From assembly GCF_963924675.1 (NCBI RefSeq), contig NC_089222.1, positions 107,585,316-107,649,315 of the forward strand: 64,000 nt of DNA, given 5' to 3'. Made by a program: the position numbers and the translations under genes. The stretch's first letter is position 1, and the number at the start of each line of letters is the position of its first letter. This DNA comes from Phocoena phocoena (lineage: Eukaryota > Chordata > Mammalia > Artiodactyla > Phocoenidae). The notes beneath the pieces are model-generated. The model was given only the letters and a program-made list of their open reading frames with translations. It searched no databases and was not told the origin of the DNA. This document shows positions 60,497 to 64,000 of the stretch, piece after piece.

Positions 60497-63400
60497 AAAA
60501 TACAAATAGGAACATACATATCTATAATTACCTTAAATGTAAATGGATTAAATGCTCCCACCAAAAGACACAGACTGGCTGAATGGATAAAAAAAACAAC
60601 ACCCATATATATGCTGTCTATAAGAGACCCACTTCAGACCTGGAGACACATGCAGACTGAAAGTGAGGGGATGGAAAAAGTTATTCCATGCAAATGGAAA
60701 CCAAAAGAAAGCTGGAGTAGCAATTCTCATATCAGACAAAATAGACTTTAAAATAAAAACTATTACAAGGGACAAAGAAGGACACTACATAAGGATCAAG
60801 GGATTGATCCACGAAGAAGTTATAATAATAGTAAATATTTATGCACCCAACCTAGGAGCACCTCAATACATAAGGGAAATAATAACAGTCATAAAAGGAG
60901 AAATCAACAGTAACACAATCATAGTAGGGAACTTTAACACCCCACTTTCACCAATGGACAGATCATCCAAAATGAAAATAAATAAGGAAACACAAGCTTT
61001 AAATGATACATTAAACAAGATGGACTTAATTGGTATTTATAGGACCTTCCATCCAAAAACAACAGAATACACATTTTTCTCAAGTGTTCATGGAACATTC
61101 TCCAGGACAGATCACATCTTGGGTCACAAATCAAGATTTGGTAAATTTAAGAAAATTGAAATTGTATCAAGTATCTTTTCCGACCACAACGCTATGAGAC
61201 TAGATATCAATTACAGGAAAAGATCTGTAAAAAATACAAACACATGAAGGCTAAACAATACACTACTTAGTAACGAAGTGATCACTGAAGAAATCAAAGA
61301 GGAAATCAAAAAATACCTAGAAACAAATGACAATGGAAATACGACGACCCAAAACCTATGGGATGCAGCAAAAGCAGTTCTAAGAGGGAAGTTTATAGCA
61401 ATACAATCCTACCTTAAGAAACAGGAAACATCCGAATAACCAACCTAACCTTGCTCCTAAAGCAATTAGAGAAAGAAGAACAAAAAAATCCCAAAGTTAG
61501 CAGAAGGAAAGAAATCATAAAAATCAGATCAGAAACAAATGAAAATGAAATGAAGGAAACAATAGCAAAGATCAATAAAACTAAAATCTGGTTCTTTGAG
61601 AATATAAACAAAATTGATAAACCATTAGCCAGACTCATCAAGAAAAAAAGGGAGAAGACTCAAATCAATAGAATTAGAAATGAAAAAGGACAAGTAACTA
61701 CTGACACTGCAGAAATACAAAAGATCATGAGAGATTACTACAAGCAACTCTATGCTAATAAAATGGACAACCTGGAAGAAATGGACAAATTCTTAGAAAT
61801 ACACAACCTGCCAAGACTGAATCAGGAAGAAACAGAAAATATGAACAGGCCAATCACAAGCACTGAAATTGAAACTGTGATTAAAAATCTTCCAACAAGC
61901 AAAAGCTCAGACCAGACGACTTCACAGGCAAATTCTATCAAACATTTAGAGAAGAGCTAACACCTATCCTTTGCAAACTCTTCCAAAATATAGCAGAGGA
62001 AGGAACACCCGCAAACTCATTCTACGAGGTCACCATCACCCTGATACCAAAACCAGACAAGGATTTCACAAAGAAAGAAAACTATAGGCCAATATCACTG
62101 AGGAACGTAGATGCAAAAATCCTCAACAAAATACTAGCAAACAGAATCCAACAGCACATTTAAAGGATCATACACCATGATCAAGTGGGGTTTATTCCAG
62201 GAATGCAGGATTCTTCAATATACGTAAATCAATCGATGTGATAAACCATATTAACCAATTGAAGGAGAAAAACCATATGGTCATCTCAATCGATGCAGAG
62301 AAAGCTTTAGACAAAATTCAACACCCATTTATGATAAAAACCCTGCAGAAAGTAGGCATAGAGGGAACTTTCCTCAACATAATAAAGGCCATATATGACA
62401 AACCCACAGCCAACATTGTCCTCAATGGGGAAAAACTGAAACCATTTCCACTAAGATCAGGAAAAAGACAAGGTTGCCCACTCTCACCACTCTTATTCAA
62501 CATAGTTTTGGAAGTTTTAGCCACAGAAATCAGAGAAGAAAAATAAAAGGAATCCAAATCGGAAAAGAAGAAGTAAAGCTGTCACTGTTTGCAGATGACA
62601 TGATACTATACATAGAGAATCCTAAAGATGCTATCAGAAAACTACTGGAGCTAATCAATGAATTTGGTAAAGTAGCAGGATACAAAATGAATGCACAGAA
62701 ATCTCTGGCATTCCTATACACTAATGATGAAAAATCTGAAAGTGAAATCAAGAAAACAATCCCATTTACCATTGCAACAAAAAGAATAAAATATCTAGGA
62801 ATAAACCTATCTAAGGAGACAAAAGACCTGTATGCAGAAAATTATAAGACACTGATGAGAGAAATTAAGATCTCTCCAAATAGATGGAGAGATATACCAT
62901 TTTCTTGGACTGGAAGAATCAACATTGTGAAAATGACTCTACTACCCAAAGCAATCTACAGATTCAATGCAATCCCTATCAAACTACCATTGGCATTTTT
63001 CACAGAACTAGAACAAAAAATATCACAATTTGTATGGAAACACCAAAGACCCAGAATAGCCAAAGCAATCTTGAGAACGAAAAACGGAGCTGGAGGAATC
63101 AGGCTCCCTGACTTCAGACTATACTACAAAGCTACAGTAATCCAGATAGTATGGTACTGGCAGAAAAACAGAATGATAGATCAATGGAACAGGATAGAAA
63201 GCCCAGAGATAAAACCACGCACATATGGACACCTTATCTTTGATAAAGGTGGCAGGAATGTACAGTGGAGAAAGGACAGCCTCTTCAATAAGTGGTGCTG
63301 GGAAAACTGGACAAGTATATGTAAAAGTATGAGATTAGAACTCTCCTTAACACCATACACAAAAATAAACTCAAAATGGATTAAAGATCTAAATATAAGG

Positions 63401-64000
63401 CCAGAAACTATCAAACTCTTAGAAGAAAGCAAAGGTCAAACACTCTATGACATAAATCACAGCAAGATCCTTTTTGACCCACCTCCTAGAGAAATGGAAA
63501 TCAAAACAAAAATAAACAAATGGGACCTAATGAAACTTCGAATCTTTTGCACAGCAAAGGAAACCATAAACAAGATGAAAAGACAACCCTCAGAATGGGA
63601 GAAAATATTTGCAAATGAAGCAACTGACAAAGGATTAATCTCCAAAATTTACAAGGAGCTCATGCAGTTCAGTAACAAAAATACAAACAACCTAATCCAG
63701 AAATGGGCAGAAGATCTAGATAGACATTTCTCCAAAGATATATAGACTGCCAACAAACACATGAAAGCATGCTCAACATCATTAATCATTAGAGAAATGC
63801 AAATCAAAACTACAATGAGATATCATCTCACACCGGTCAGAATGACCATCATCCACAAATCTAGAAACAATAAATGCTGGAGAGGGTGTGGAGAAAAGGG
63901 AACACTCTTGCACGGCTGGTGGGAATGTGAATTGGTACAGCCACTATGGAGAACACTATGGAGGTTCCTTAAACTACTACAAATAGAACTACCGTATGAC
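60497..64000 (+). pseudogene. L1 ORF2, broken, incomplete at right edge
   Basis: ORF2 encodes an apurinic-type endonuclease, reverse transcriptase and cysteine-rich C-terminal segment. The normal start codon is not visible. The endonuclease opens with IITLNVNGLNAPTK (60524 on), then loses frame in the A-run near 60590, and TAA at 60621-60623 replaces the Gln before the conserved ETH. NIYAPN (about 60834) and catalytic SDH (61179-61187) remain. Further lesions: TGA 61245-61247; frame changes before 61451 and near 61905; TAA 62161-62163; frame changes at about 62215-62240 and 62474-62546; TAG 63743-63745. The RT block keeps [15 protein letters not shown] and the active site FADD (62588-62599). 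The longest open piece, 62474-63745, spans fingers/palm to thumb. Confidence 0.92.
62588..62599 (+). other. FADD reverse-transcriptase active-site codons
   Basis: LFADDMILY is encoded in the 62474-63745 frame; the two Asp residues would bind the catalytic metal ions. Marked as an anchor for aligning the broken ORF2. Confidence 0.93.

Larger units (their letters stand above)
56688..64000 (-). other. CADM2: CADM2 intron (partial), upstream of the Ig2 exon
   Basis: From the acceptor at 56688 to the right edge. The first 1.1 kb is AT-rich with only a short TATC repeat at about 57220-57242. From 57804 onward the sequence is a long L1 inserted antisense to CADM2. Confidence 0.85.
57804..64000 (+). 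mobile_element. L1, near-complete 5' part, runs off the right edge
   Basis: A cetartiodactyl-type L1 inserted antisense to CADM2. Order: GC-rich 5'UTR, pyrimidine tract, spacer, ORF1, ORF2 up to its cysteine-rich C-terminal region ([18 protein letters not shown] near 63870-63915). The 3' end lies outside. Both ORFs are interrupted, so it cannot mobilise itself. The 5' limit is set by the jump in GC content and the 19-bp tandem repeat; no target duplication can be tested without the other end. Confidence 0.95.

Noticed and set aside
62474..63745. 423-codon open frame as a host gene
   Set aside because: It is the reverse-transcriptase part of the broken L1 ORF2, starting inside the domain with no initiation context.

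Overview
The window is a piece of a mammalian genome, most likely a cetacean. The main evidence is seven short tRNA-Glu-derived SINEs of the type abundant in whales and dolphins (CHR-2-like, sense strand opening gggcttccctggtgg and ending gtaccgcaaaa), two longer CHR-1-like relatives, and L1 elements of the cetartiodactyl type. No ruminant BovB or Bov-tA sequence is visible. There are no operons, rRNA, functional tRNA genes or CRISPR arrays.

The only host gene I can support is CADM2 (cell adhesion molecule 2 / SynCAM2), on the minus strand. Three consecutive internal coding exons are seen at 56687-56517, 30342-30252 and 9589-9411. Reading phases join exactly (1/2, then 2/1) and every boundary has AG/GT splice signals. 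The first exon ends the second Ig domain; the other two make up the third Ig domain. The rest of the window is intron: >9.4 kb downstream of the last exon, complete introns of 20.7 kb and 26.2 kb, and >7.3 kb upstream of the first.

The introns are repeat-rich. From left to right: old L2/MIR traces and a SINE (0-9 kb); an L1 with a 5' inversion (10.1-12.3 kb); SINEs at 17, 18 and 21 kb; an L1 3' end and a solo ERV-type LTR (24.4-25.4 kb); a strong G-quadruplex motif (28.7 kb); a dispersed LTR-like repeat (32.0-32.5 kb); L2, SINE and L1 3' ends (33.7-35.3 kb); SINEs, MIR, L2 and MER20 (37-40 kb); a 1.8 kb 5'-truncated antisense L1 with a clean target duplication (42.5-44.2 kb); a long CHR-1-like SINE and a hAT remnant (44.7-45.7 kb); an old L1 bracketed by imperfect direct repeats (46.7-48.7 kb); a MaLR LTR followed by an ERV1-like segment containing a tRNA-Glu-like sequence (53.2-54.2 kb); an L2 broken up by AT-rich DNA and a SINE (54.6-55.5 kb); and the 5' six kilobases of a long L1 with 5'UTR, broken ORF1 and broken ORF2 (57.8 kb to the right edge).

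I find no new gene system. The observations most worth a second look are structural: the twin-primed L1, the tRNA-Glu-like block beside an LTR, the direct repeats around the 47 kb L1, the near-complete L1 5' end with its 19-bp tandem repeat and 139-nt pyrimidine run, and the G-quadruplex. Repeat family names come from remembered consensus features, not from a database search.
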